Source: Hyphomicrobiales bacterium | GTDB taxonomy: Bacteria > Pseudomonadota > Alphaproteobacteria > Rhizobiales > Methyloligellaceae | NCBI GenBank assembly: GCA_028280515.1 | Contig: JANQLP010000107.1 | Location: 1-64,000, forward strand | Reading direction: 5' to 3' | DNA: 64,000 bases | Shown here: positions 1 through 8,903 of the stretch, one piece after another | Numbering within the stretch: the first letter of the stretch is position 1 | How the letters are laid out: every line of letters starts with the position of its first letter | Position numbers and translations under genes: made by a program | Notes under the pieces: model-generated | The model's input: the letters and a program-made list of their open reading frames with translations, nothing else | Told to the model about the DNA's origin: nothing | Database searches by the model: none

Positions 1-225
1 GATATTGAACTCCCGATCGGGGAAGTCGGCTTCGATCATGTCAGCGATTTGTGTGACATCGGATTGGCGAATGTGACGCTCGTCCGGTCGAGGATGAACA
101 GTAATCCCCGCTGCGCCCGCCGAAAGTGCTGTCCGTGACAGGTCGATGACGGAGGGCCACGGCAGGTTCCGTCTGTTCCGTAGCTGTGCAATGGCGTTGA
201 CGTTGGCCGATAGGGATACTGGCAT
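1..225 (-). CDS. pdxJ: Pyridoxine 5'-phosphate synthase PdxJ, N-terminal part (cut by window edge)
   Basis: Reading the minus strand from an ATG at 225 to base 1 gives 75 residues beginning [17 protein letters not shown] and containing [17 protein letters not shown]. That is the conserved start of PdxJ, the cytosolic enzyme that condenses 1-deoxyxylulose 5-phosphate with 3-amino-2-oxopropyl phosphate in vitamin B6 synthesis. The HPRPDERHI stretch is the family's phosphate and active-site segment. An AAGGA ribosome-binding site sits just before the ATG. The C-terminal two thirds lie outside the window. This is the only clearly housekeeping gene at the left end, and it marks the border of the accessory region. 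Confidence 0.93.
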   Translation of the reverse strand, partial: MPVSLSANVNAIAQLRNRRNLPWPSVIDLSRTALSAGAAGITVHPRPDERHIRQSDVTQIADMIEADFPDREFNI

Positions 226-485
226 CAAGTTTCCTTGCCGGAAGTAACAGGAAAGGATTGGCGCATGACATTCAAACCTTACCCGTTCGCAACTCGTGGC
301 ATTGTCATGGTCCGGTCAGCTGGAATGCGTCAAAACACGGAGCGGGCTATGCGTTCGATGATTGTCGCCGCTTCAGTCTATCCAAGATCATGTTGTCAAC
401 GGACGGATCTTCAATTCAAACCTGATCGGCTTCATTTTTCCATACTGCAGATTGTGAGGTCGTTATCCGATGCTAGGCGGGCTGC

Positions 486-1451
486 TTAGGCGCTCATGCC
501 CTTTTCGTGGAAGATGAAGCCCAGCACGTTCATCAGGAACTGGGCTGCCAGGAACGCCGTCGATCCCGTGTGATCGTAGTCGGGCGCGACCTCGACAAAG
601 TCGATGCCGACGATGTCGCCCTTTTTCGCCAGTCCCTGAAAGATCTCCAGCACCTCGTAGTACAAGAACCCGCCATGGCTCGGCGTGCCCGTGCCCGGCG
701 CGATCGATGGGTCGAAGCCGTCGACATCGATGGTCGCGTAGTAGCGCACGCCGTCGGGAATGCGGTCGAGCACGCCTTGTGTGCCCAGCCGGCGGACATC
801 GCGGACTGACAGGATGTCGGAGCCCGCCTTGCGCGCGGCCGCGTAATCGTCGCGGTTCGACGACGAGACGTTGCGGATGCCGAGCTGGCTGAAGCCGGTG
901 ACGTGTTTCATCTCCGATGCCCGGCGCAGGGGATTGCCGTGGCCGTAGCGCACGCCGTGCCGTTCGTCGACGAAGTCCAGGTGCGCGTCGATGTGGATGA
1001 TGTGCACCGGCTCCTGATCGGCGAAGGCGCGAATGCAGGGAATGTGCACGGAGTGATCGCCGCCAAGCACGACCGGCAGCGCGCCGGCTTCCAGAATGGC
1101 GCGAACGCCCCGTTCGATGTTGTCGTGGCTCTGAATCGTGTCGGTGTGGATCATGTCGGCATCGCCGATATCGACCATGCGCACCTGGTCAACGGGGATG
1201 TAGCTGATGTCGTCTTCGAAGTCGTAGGCGCCGCCATGACCGAACGAGAACAAGGTCGACGCCTCGCGAATGGCACGTGGGCCAAAGCGGGCACCGGCCC
1301 GGTACTGGGTACCCATGTCGAACGGCGCGCCGAGCACGGCGACATCGGCGTCGATTGCCGACCAGTCCGTGCACGGCGGCTGCTTGCCGAAGGTGCAGTG
1401 GCCGACAAACGGCAGGTTCAGGCGTCCGGTTTCATACGTGTTCGAGGCCAC
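486..1451 (-). CDS. Agmatinase/arginase-family ureohydrolase
   Basis: A 321-residue ureohydrolase, a family of bimetal (Mn or Ni) enzymes that release urea from guanidino compounds. All metal-binding motifs are present: GGDHS (His133), DAHLD (Asp155, His157, Asp159) and DVDGFDP (Asp242, Asp244). Length and motifs fit agmatinase, guanidinobutyrase or guanidinopropionase; sequence reading alone cannot decide the substrate. The start is GTG, preceded by an AGGGAGG ribosome site five bases upstream. It lies downstream of the PLP enzyme and dimethylformamidase genes on the same strand, after a 341-bp gap, so it may have its own promoter. The context suggests use of an amidino or guanidino compound as a nitrogen source. 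Confidence 0.88.
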   Translation of the reverse strand: MASNTYETGRLNLPFVGHCTFGKQPPCTDWSAIDADVAVLGAPFDMGTQYRAGARFGPRAIREASTLFSFGHGGAYDFEDDISYIPVDQVRMVDIGDADMIHTDTIQSHDNIERGVRAILEAGALPVVLGGDHSVHIPCIRAFADQEPVHIIHIDAHLDFVDERHGVRYGHGNPLRRASEMKHVTGFSQLGIRNVSSSNRDDYAAARKAGSDILSVRDVRRLGTQGVLDRIPDGVRYYATIDVDGFDPSIAPGTGTPSHGGFLYYEVLEIFQGLAKKGDIVGIDFVEVAPDYDHTGSTAFLAAQFLMNVLGFIFHEKGMSA

Positions 1452-1792
1452 GAACGCCTCCCTTTCGTTGTGTCACGGTTGCTTTGCGGCGGGCGAGCGA
1501 GGTCGACACGATTGGTCCCGATACTTCGTCCAGGTCATGCGGCCAAACTACGTGAACCGACCTGATTGCGTCACCAAAGATCTCGATCGAACATCAAATG
1601 AAAAGGCAGAGACGAGGACACCGTTCAGACCCCACATCAGCGCATCCCAACCAAGGCATGTAGTTTGGATAGGGAACGTTTAGTCCGTAACAGTTGGCAT
1701 GTCGCGCCGGTGATGGTCGTAGGTTTTCTCTACCACTGGCCTGCTCTTCGTTCGATCGTCAATCCAGACAGCATACGGAAACGTGAGCCAGC
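1452..1792. other. Intergenic stretch, 341 bp
   Basis: No coding frame with family resemblance was found. It presumably holds the promoter of the ureohydrolase gene (minus strand) and the end of the PLP-enzyme transcript. I see no convincing palindrome or terminator. Confidence 0.5.
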
Positions 1793-3259
1793 TCAGTCGC
1801 CAATTCCCGCCGCGTCACACACGATTTCCATTGATCGAACCAGGGCCTTTGCAGCAAGCCAAGCGTGTTCCTCAATAAGGTCACCATGTTGGTCAATTGT
1901 ACCCAGACCGGGCGTGATAAACATGTTTCCGCTGTATACGGTAGCCGGGGCCACTCCCATGGCTTCGTTTGCGAGAACGATCGGGTTTGTGTCGGAGAAG
2001 AAATCCTCAAGCGTTGATATCGGGATTCCAAACTCACCGTCGTCCCAGGTGTTTTCGTAGTTCAACTCCGTGCCACCCCATGAGTACGACTTGGTCAGTC
2101 GTATGGAGTCTCGCAACCGACTGATACGAAAGTCTCTAATGCACTCGGAGAGGATATCGTGAAATCGATCGATGGGATCGGTAACGACCTTCGGACTCGA
2201 TTTCAGTGCTGTCAGGTAGGCGATAAGGCTAATCAGAGTATCGCGTCCTGGATCAGCAAACGAATAGAGAGCCTTGCCATGCGATGTCAAACCGCCAAAT
2301 CGCTGTCCGGCTAGGCCTAGCGCTTTTCGAATTGGCACCATTTCATCGGCTCGTCCAACCAGCAAACCACAGGCTAATGTGCGGCCAGCCTTATCCATGC
2401 TCCAACTCATGAAGTCAGCTTCGACATCTGCTGGCCCATAGCCAATGACGGGCAAACCACCACCGCAATCCACGAAGTGTGGAAGGTCCAATCGATGCGC
2501 AAGCTGACTTGTGTTGTGGAGCATCACCGGACCGCCGCGATCATTGTGGTCCTCATGACCGTAACCAGGCGTATCATATCCAATCGACTGGAACCCGGAC
2601 ACGTAGGCCCCGTGACGCTCGGCCATATCGTCCATCTTGGTGATCGTGGCGTCGATTTCTATTCCCGACAACATCGGAACAAGATGAGCATTGATACCGT
2701 GAACTTCATAGCGTCCACCGACATACTTGACGAGTAGCGTATCCAGATTTGCGAGGCTCTTCCCTTCGACCGCCAACTCTCCTGCAGCGACACTGCGGTC
2801 AGAGTCCAACCCCTTGTACTTGGGCGGGAAAGGCCGCCCGTAACAGCCGAGATACTCATGATCTTCGTTAAACGGCATGAGCACACGCGTCCTATATGCG
2901 TCTCCCTTCCGCATGGTCGGTGGTGCGAAGATCACTTCGTTCACTGCTCGTAGGACAGACTCACACGTATTCAAAGCAACACCTTCATAATCGTCCCCAT
3001 AGATGTCCTTTATGAGGTACCGAAGCTGCTCTTGATAATCGCGGACAGGCTTAATGTTGCCCGAGTTCGACTCAATGACCGGCTGAAGCACGAACTCTGG
3101 GACGACACCCGGACAGCTCGATGAGCCGGGGTAGAGACCAATTTCACCAGCGAGTTTGTCAATGCCCAACTTGGCACCTTCTTTGCTAGCGTTGTCTTTG
3201 ATCTCTGGAAGTTTCTCGTAGAGCTTCTGATAGAATTCGAAACGGTAGGTGCTGGCCAA
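1793..3259 (-). CDS. PLP-dependent enzyme of fold type I (SelA/class V aminotransferase-like), substrate unknown
   Basis: A 488-residue protein with fold-type-I PLP signatures. DLPHFVDCGGGLPV supplies the aspartate that contacts the pyridine nitrogen. SWSMDKAGRT, followed by GLLVGR, resembles the Schiff-base lysine segment of SelA and related lyases. The N-terminal 100 residues (helical, with PGSSSCPGVVPEFV) are not typical of ordinary aminotransferases. The start is TTG, supported by AAGGAG eight bases upstream. It follows the dimethylformamidase beta gene by 256 bp on the same strand. Role is inferred only as amine or amino-acid chemistry. It could be a transaminase, a lyase or an aldolase-like enzyme; I do not recognise an exact family. 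Confidence 0.7.
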   Translation of the reverse strand: MASTYRFEFYQKLYEKLPEIKDNASKEGAKLGIDKLAGEIGLYPGSSSCPGVVPEFVLQPVIESNSGNIKPVRDYQEQLRYLIKDIYGDDYEGVALNTCESVLRAVNEVIFAPPTMRKGDAYRTRVLMPFNEDHEYLGCYGRPFPPKYKGLDSDRSVAAGELAVEGKSLANLDTLLVKYVGGRYEVHGINAHLVPMLSGIEIDATITKMDDMAERHGAYVSGFQSIGYDTPGYGHEDHNDRGGPVMLHNTSQLAHRLDLPHFVDCGGGLPVIGYGPADVEADFMSWSMDKAGRTLACGLLVGRADEMVPIRKALGLAGQRFGGLTSHGKALYSFADPGRDTLISLIAYLTALKSSPKVVTDPIDRFHDILSECIRDFRISRLRDSIRLTKSYSWGGTELNYENTWDDGEFGIPISTLEDFFSDTNPIVLANEAMGVAPATVYSGNMFITPGLGTIDQHGDLIEEHAWLAAKALVRSMEIVCDAAGIGD

Positions 3260-3515
3260 GATCTAAGCTCCTTAAGCGTGACATTTGCCATAGTGAACTT
3301 TCTCGTGCGTGCGTCCTTTCGATACAGAGTCAATGTTCAATGTCTAATTCGACGCGGCGTAACGTTCTCTCATCCGGGCGACCCGCGAGAACTTCAATCT
3401 TCAGCATTTCGTTCTGTTGACCCGCTCCCCGCTTCCCCTACTGCGATAGTCGAGGTGGACTCCTTCTGATGGGCCCCAGTAACAACTGGAGATGTCAACG
3501 GGTGTAGATCAATCG

Positions 3516-5705
3516 CTATTTGTGGAATCGATCCAGGACATTTCTGGTAATGCGAGAGACATCGTTATCGTAGAAATTGAAAGAAAGGCTCTGTGGCCAG
3601 GATATCGAGCCAACTGAGAAGACGGCACCGCAATTGGGACGCTCAAAGATCACCATGTCTGCGTGATGTTCTCGAGCGTTCCGCGTGCCCAGATTTTCGT
3701 TACTTGCATCCTGCTGCATGATCCAAGTGTGATTCTCCGAGGACGCAAGCACCGTGACCCCGGATGGATAGTCTGGGCCACCCAGATGCCAATCAACCTC
3801 TTGACCGGCAGCACCGCCGCCTCCAGCGAGGCCGAAATCGCCAAACACCTCTTCGGCAACACCATCAAACACCCATGATACGGAAGGTTCAAAACTCTCT
3901 GCCGAGCGTCTGTAGGGTGCGCCAGTGTCGAAGCCTGAGGTGCAAAAATCGAGGCCGGTGAGTCGACTCTCGGGCCGGCCAAGACGTCTCCACCGGCCCC
4001 CAAACTCGCCGGTGAAGTGGTAGTAAGCTTCGCCAGGTCCGGGCAATGAAGCCGATCGTGGCGCACCATGTACCCAGCGCCGCTCAAGAAGTCCTGGTTG
4101 CTCAGGATGGAAGGCTACACAATGGACGAAGCCATTTCCTCCCAAGTACATAAGCCGACCCCCGGAGCCAGTGAATGAGTCCAAAGCGTCGAGCATTTGT
4201 CGGGAAGCGTACTCGGGATGACCACCAGTGAGAACAACCCGATAAGGTGTCAGCAAGCTGACCCCTTCACGATGCAGGTCTTCATCCGTAATGACATCAA
4301 ACTCGTAGCCGCAGGCCTCCAACCAGTCGAGGACCATCATGTCACCGTTGAATGTCCACAACACTGAGCGGGGCCTTATGTTAAGCATCGGTCGCCGTGC
4401 CGAAGAATAAAAGATGGGGCTTGCATCGCGGTGTGCATGGTATGTCGAGCTACCTAATTCGCGATGTTCAGCGAGATAGAGGTCCTCGGGCCCAAATGTC
4501 CAAGCAGTTCCCAACTCGACCTCATAGCCGGTGAACTCGTCAAAGAGACGATCATTCGCATAGGCGAGATAGGTCGCAGTGCTTGCTAGAAAGGCGATCC
4601 GCGACCGCGTTTTTCCCGCCACCGGCCGGACAAAGAACACTACATGCTCGTCGTCATTGCCGTCATGCAGGCGTGCGGCGTAAACGCCACTTGGCAAGTC
4701 GTCGGGCAGTTGCCATGCGAAGTCGCAGCTCCAGCCAGCATCAGAAACATCGTCATCATGGAAGTGAATTGCGCTGTAATGGTCTGGCGATCTTCGGTAG
4801 TCCTGTTCGGTACCGTCCCAGCGCCAACCGGTAACGCCGCGTGCCGGCAAATTGTGCAGTATGCCGTCGAGCCGGTTGGCCGAGGCATCCTGCACGCGCT
4901 TGGACTGTTGGTCGCGCCCGAAGTCCCACGCTGCGACGACGGAGCCATGCAGATCATGGCGCAATGGCAAGTACCACAACGCACTCCTCTCACTGGCATT
5001 GAGGACGCGACAGGCAAGGCGTGGGCTGTCAATGCGTCCGTTGAAATGCGCACTGGCGGCTTCAGATCCGGAATGAGTACCCCACGCCCCGACCAGGACA
5101 CGTAGCCCGGTATGATCCGGGACCAACCGGGCATCACTGGTCAGGTCAGCAGCGTCGTCAACGCCTGACTCGGCGACCACGGGGGTCTGACTGAGGCTCG
5201 CCTTGCCCGTCACAGCGTCAAATGATGCCGTTACGGCATACCACGCGCGTTCGCGTAGCACCTTGCCAGATGGAAGATCGTGTATCGCGCTGCCATCGCC
5301 AAGCTTCAACGCGAGCTCGCCTGACCGATTCACGTACAGGGCGAAACCGCGTTGTTCACATTCCGACCAGCGAGACAACATCGCCTGCTCTCGTGCTTCG
5401 ATGAGCGTGGGCCATATCATAGCTTGAATCGAGAAGCTCTCGAGCGCATCGAAAGTGGGATTGCACCCGGCATCCATGTAGGATCCGATTTCCGTTTCTT
5501 GGCGGCGTGCCGGGTACTCACGATTGACCTCGGCGTCGACTGGATGCTCGAGAAAGCCTCGACCCCATGGATTGTCATCAGTCGAGCCAAATCGCACGAT
5601 ATCGGCACGATAGGTCGCAACATCCGCCTCACAGCTCACCATAAAGTGCAGCGTCTCACCCGGCATGACCGATAGCCGGTCGGTGTAACCCACGATCGTC
5701 TTCAT
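3516..5705 (-). CDS. dmfA2: N,N-dimethylformamidase-like large (beta) subunit
   Basis: A 729-residue protein close in size to the Paracoccus dimethylformamidase beta chain (about 760). That enzyme hydrolyses dimethylformamide to dimethylamine and formate. The N-terminal 250 residues contain a lectin-like segment (ESFSIQAMIWPTL). The C-terminal half begins RIAFLASTATYLAYAND and contains LTGGHPEYAS. The family's mononuclear iron is held by two tyrosines and a glutamate, with a nearby histidine. Likely counterparts here are Glu498 and His496 in GGHPEY, with tyrosines near 379-382 and 422. ATG at 5705 is chosen over the TTG three bases earlier because AGAAGGG is correctly spaced. It follows the small subunit by 12 bp. 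Relatives may act on other small amides, so the substrate is inferred. Confidence 0.85.
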   Translation of the reverse strand: MKTIVGYTDRLSVMPGETLHFMVSCEADVATYRADIVRFGSTDDNPWGRGFLEHPVDAEVNREYPARRQETEIGSYMDAGCNPTFDALESFSIQAMIWPTLIEAREQAMLSRWSECEQRGFALYVNRSGELALKLGDGSAIHDLPSGKVLRERAWYAVTASFDAVTGKASLSQTPVVAESGVDDAADLTSDARLVPDHTGLRVLVGAWGTHSGSEAASAHFNGRIDSPRLACRVLNASERSALWYLPLRHDLHGSVVAAWDFGRDQQSKRVQDASANRLDGILHNLPARGVTGWRWDGTEQDYRRSPDHYSAIHFHDDDVSDAGWSCDFAWQLPDDLPSGVYAARLHDGNDDEHVVFFVRPVAGKTRSRIAFLASTATYLAYANDRLFDEFTGYEVELGTAWTFGPEDLYLAEHRELGSSTYHAHRDASPIFYSSARRPMLNIRPRSVLWTFNGDMMVLDWLEACGYEFDVITDEDLHREGVSLLTPYRVVLTGGHPEYASRQMLDALDSFTGSGGRLMYLGGNGFVHCVAFHPEQPGLLERRWVHGAPRSASLPGPGEAYYHFTGEFGGRWRRLGRPESRLTGLDFCTSGFDTGAPYRRSAESFEPSVSWVFDGVAEEVFGDFGLAGGGGAAGQEVDWHLGGPDYPSGVTVLASSENHTWIMQQDASNENLGTRNAREHHADMVIFERPNCGAVFSVGSISWPQSLSFNFYDNDVSRITRNVLDRFHK

Positions 5706-5717
5706 CAAATACCCTTC

Positions 5718-6092
5718 TTACATGCGGCCGTAGAGTACCTTAGGATCGGTCCGGTCACGCCGTGGTGGCGGGCCGACGTCGCCCAGGTCGGCGCCTGTGA
5801 AGCGCTCCCAGCGGCGCCGGAACACCTCCCACTCGGCAGCCTCCCGGCTGTCGAACATAGTGTTCCAGTCGACCTCGATCGTACGCCGGCCGTCCTTGAC
5901 CCACACACGCGCAAGCGCCCACTGATGGTAGGGCTTGATGCAATAGACGGCATGCTTGCCATCCTCCGGTTCCGCCCGCAGGACACGCAGAAGCGCCTGG
6001 AGATCGGGGCTGTGATGACCCACCGGTGCCTGGCGAAACTCTTCGACAAGATCAAGACGGTTAGGATCGATCTTACTCTCGTTAGTCGTCAT
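5718..6092 (-). CDS. dmfA1: N,N-dimethylformamidase-like small (alpha) subunit
   Basis: A 124-residue protein matching the small subunit of dimethylformamidase in size (about 130) and in order, directly before the large subunit gene. Recognisable stretches are HHSPDLQALLRVLR, KPYHQWALARV and EAAEWEVFRRRWERFTG. The subunit pair is expected to form a cytosolic alpha2-beta2 enzyme. The start at 6092 lacks a strong ribosome site, so translation may be coupled to the binding-protein gene 71 bp upstream. The presence of both subunits argues for an intact enzyme rather than a stray domain. Confidence 0.85.
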   Translation of the reverse strand: MTTNESKIDPNRLDLVEEFRQAPVGHHSPDLQALLRVLRAEPEDGKHAVYCIKPYHQWALARVWVKDGRRTIEVDWNTMFDSREAAEWEVFRRRWERFTGADLGDVGPPPRRDRTDPKVLYGRM

Positions 6093-6163
6093 GTTGCAGT
6101 GAAGAACTCGATGTTGACGTAGCGTTGTTGGTAGGCATCGACAAGAAACTCGAGCGTTGCTAA

Positions 6164-7732
6164 TTAGGCATGCTTAAAGAACGGAAGATGAGGAGTGAGA
6201 TCCGGTCGCAAACTTGGATCAATGCTGTCGCGATAAACGACGACGTCGGGTTCATTAGTGATGAAGACATAGGCGCCCGACTCCTCCCAGATGTCTTGGA
6301 TCCGCCTATACATGTCGTCGCGCTTTTCTCCGTCGGCTTCGATCATCGCCCTGTGATGCAGTTGGTCGATCTCTTCACTGCAGAATCGTTGCCAGTTCCA
6401 CACCCCGACCTGGTCACACGTCTGCCACTGCGTGGGTTCGTATGGATCAGTGCCCATGCCCCACCTCTGCAGCACGAGCTGAAGTTCCTTCCAGTCGTCG
6501 CCTTCAGATTCCAATCCGAGGTTCCAGAATACGCCCGGATCGTAGGCAATGACTTCGACTTCTATACCAACCATTGAAAGTTGTGACTGAATCACTTGTG
6601 CCATGGTTTGAAAGCGAGTGGTGTTCAAGCAGGACAGTGTAAGTGAGAAGCCGTCGGAAACGCCGGCCTCACTCAGTAGGTTGCGCGCCCTCTCAAGGTC
6701 AGGCTTCGGAATGGTATTTCGCTCGCGATGCCCAATCATTGTCGTCGGAATGAAGCCGGTTGCCCTCTTGGCTGCATTGCCGTACACGGCCATCAAGATG
6801 TCGTCGACATCAATTGCGTATTGGATGGCGCGACGGCGATTGATGTCTTGCAACGCCGGATTTTCGACGTTCATACCAAGCCAGACGTAGTTTAGGCCCT
6901 CTTGGTGACGCACCATCGTTTCGGGCGACCGTGAGCCCGTGTAGCGTTCAAGCGAGTATGGGTCGATAGTTGTGAAGTCGACCTCACCCGCGTCGTATGC
7001 AAGCTCTGCGAGTTTCTCATCCTCAACGATAAGGAGCTCGGCTTCCTCGTACACTGGATCGAACAGCGTCCAATCCGGATTTCGTTCGAGTAAGATCCGC
7101 TGCTTGGGCTCCCACTCGATTATGCGATAGGGTCCACATACGGCGGGAAGTTCAACAGTGAACCTGTCGCCGAACTCTTCTACTGCTTGCTTGCAGACAA
7201 TGTGGCCTGTGTACCACGGCAGAACCGAGGTCAGTAGCGGTGCAAATGGGTTCTTAAGGTGAAGAATGCCGCTGCGGAGCCCGGTTACTTCGACATGATC
7301 CAGCTGCGCAAAGTCACCGGCCCATGGCGAGGCGGCCTCAGGATCGATCAGTCGCTCGAATGAGAACTTGACATCCTCAGCGGTCAGAGGACCATAGTCT
7401 CCCGACCAAACGATACCATCATGCAGCTCGAACAATATGGCACGGCCATTGTCTGTGACCGTCAGGGATTTTGCGGCATAAGGCTCCCAGGCGGTCGTTC
7501 CGTTCCCGACATAGCGATTCAACGTGACCAGCGTGCAAGATAGTATCAGCTCCTCAATGCTCCCAGTGAAGTATGCAGGGTCCAGAGTTTCTATGTCTCT
7601 TTCAGCTCGCAGGCTGAGCCGGTCCCCAAGCTGAGCGCGGCTCTGTCGCGCTGCTACTGATGTCAAGCCAGCTGCGGCGGTCGTGCAGATGAGTCGACGG
7701 CGCGACATGCCTGCGAAAGGCGTCTTGTCCAT
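6164..7732 (-). CDS. ABC transporter substrate-binding protein, family 5 (peptide/amide type), Tat-exported
   Basis: A 522-residue extracellular solute-binding protein of the DppA/OppA type. The N-terminus has a twin-arginine signal (SRRRLICTTAAAG) ending near SRAQ. The mature part contains typical family stretches such as ENPALQDINRRRAIQYAID and KPDLERARNLLSEAGV. The start is ATG with GCGAGG upstream. It is the first gene of the dimethylformamidase operon, so it probably delivers the amide substrate or a related amine. No permease or ATPase gene is adjacent. A 22-bp sequence 49 bp before its ATG recurs in front of the Rieske oxygenase gene. Confidence 0.88.
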   Translation of the reverse strand: MDKTPFAGMSRRRLICTTAAAGLTSVAARQSRAQLGDRLSLRAERDIETLDPAYFTGSIEELILSCTLVTLNRYVGNGTTAWEPYAAKSLTVTDNGRAILFELHDGIVWSGDYGPLTAEDVKFSFERLIDPEAASPWAGDFAQLDHVEVTGLRSGILHLKNPFAPLLTSVLPWYTGHIVCKQAVEEFGDRFTVELPAVCGPYRIIEWEPKQRILLERNPDWTLFDPVYEEAELLIVEDEKLAELAYDAGEVDFTTIDPYSLERYTGSRSPETMVRHQEGLNYVWLGMNVENPALQDINRRRAIQYAIDVDDILMAVYGNAAKRATGFIPTTMIGHRERNTIPKPDLERARNLLSEAGVSDGFSLTLSCLNTTRFQTMAQVIQSQLSMVGIEVEVIAYDPGVFWNLGLESEGDDWKELQLVLQRWGMGTDPYEPTQWQTCDQVGVWNWQRFCSEEIDQLHHRAMIEADGEKRDDMYRRIQDIWEESGAYVFITNEPDVVVYRDSIDPSLRPDLTPHLPFFKHA

Positions 7733-7781
7733 TGCTGGCCTCGCTCGGTGAGAATGCCGTCTTCACTAAAGTTACTCTGTG

Positions 7782-7803
7782 CCTTCGGCCGCAACTGACA
7801 TTT
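7782..7803 (-). promoter_or_regulatory. 22-bp element upstream of the dimethylformamidase operon (copy 1)
   Basis: On the minus strand this reads AAATGTCAGTTG followed by CGGCCGAAGG. An identical 22-mer occurs at 16884-16905 in the same orientation relative to its downstream gene. The centre TTGCGGCCGAA is an imperfect palindrome. Its position 50-70 bp before two start codons suggests an operator; a leftover mobile-element end is the alternative. Confidence 0.6.
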
Positions 7804-8149
7804 GCTTTCCAATAGTTAACCTGGCGTTAGTTTGCTCCGTCGACCGCGGCATATGATCGAGCTGCCTTAGCCATTCGTCCGGTCGCTGCGCTTGTCCGAG
7901 TTCGACGAACGCAGCCGATTGACGTGATCCAGCTCTCTAAGTTCCGCCCTTACGACCGCAGAGATCGTCAGAGACAGAGCCACTTCCGGGTGTCGGGAGT
8001 TCGTCCTTAAGGATCAAGTGCTTCATGGCGTCTAGTCCGCCAGAGTCCGATGAACACATATCGACGAGAATTGGATAATGCTGACCTGTCGCAATGGCCT
8101 AGGAAAAGGGGGTTCGTTTCATAGACGGCGGTCGTATCTCCCTACGGTG

Positions 8150-8590
8150 CGACTTAGGTCCGACCATGGCATTGAACGATGCTAATGCAACCAGGTTCGA
8201 GTGCCTGGCGAGAGACATATGAAATCATGTTCCAATCCGTGCTGTCTCGAACGGCCACGACGCCGACTCCACCTCCTTGACTTTCTTCCACCGCCAACAG
8301 CATTGCCTGTTTTCCAACGAGCGGTCTGAGTGCACCCCTTAGCGTCAAGGATCGAAAGAGCGGGAGTCTCGGTGACCACCTTCGGTCTCCCGCCTAGGAC
8401 GGTGACACCATTTGTCAGTCGTCGCGAATTTGTGATGAAAGAAGTACTCGAGTCCCTGAATCAGTTTGCCGTGCAGTTCCGCAAGAAAAGTCTGTTCAAC
8501 TCACACCTCTTGCTCTTCGTCGTCCATACCGAAGGTATCGGCCATGACCTCGAAGACAGCTTTCAACTGGTCAACGGTGAGTGTTGGCAC
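8150..8590 (-). pseudogene. Decayed Ldh-family (malate/L-lactate/ureidoglycolate dehydrogenase-like) oxidoreductase
   Basis: Three minus-strand frames in order give pieces of one protein. A GTG at 8590, preceded by GGAGAG, starts a segment reading PTLTVDQLKAVFEVMADTFG. Around 8370-8330 another frame gives VTETPALSILDAKG. From about 8348 a third frame gives GALRPLVGKQAM, then GGGVGVVAVRDSTDW, then ALEPGCISIV. These correspond in order to the N-terminus, the dinucleotide-binding part and the GVGVVAVRNS signature of YlbC/Ldh-type NAD(P)H oxidoreductases. A stop codon and at least two frame changes separate them, and the C-terminal half of the family is missing. It is therefore a remnant. The region down to 7804 holds no recognisable continuation. 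Confidence 0.72.
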
Positions 8591-8903
8591 CCGATATCTC
8601 TCCAAAATCTGCAGGTTCTATCTCGCGACACTTTTGCTGACCTCGGCAATCTTCAATGAGCCTGACCAAATGCACTGGCCAAACAGCACGTCGCTAGCTT
8701 TAGAGACAATGGTTCCGATCTGCTTTGGGAAACGTCATGTTTCCTCAATCTTCGTTCGCACGAGTCCCGGAATGATGGACCGCAGTAGATTAGATGCACG
8801 TCAGTCAAGGGAACTCTAGACGTGGTTCCAAGTTCGGACCGTCGTCAAGTACTGTCTGGGTCTGCATTCAAAACTGGGTTTCTGACCAGTGTATGGCAGA
8901 CGA
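8591..8903. other. Degenerate stretch between pseudogene and lysR gene
   Basis: No intact gene. One minus-strand segment at about 8605-8735 looks protein-like (RFPKQIGTIVSKASDVLFGQ, then GSLKIAEVSKSVAR before a stop) and could be the tail of another decayed gene. I could not assign a family. Confidence 0.4.

Noticed and set aside
235..489. Plus-strand frame of 84 codons between pdxJ and the ureohydrolase
   Set aside because: No ribosome site, no family resemblance, and it is opposed to the direction of both neighbours.
486..1451. Reading the ureohydrolase as a metformin-hydrolase-type enzyme because dimethylamine genes are nearby
   Set aside because: Those enzymes work as two different subunits and only one ureohydrolase gene is present; no residue evidence supports it.
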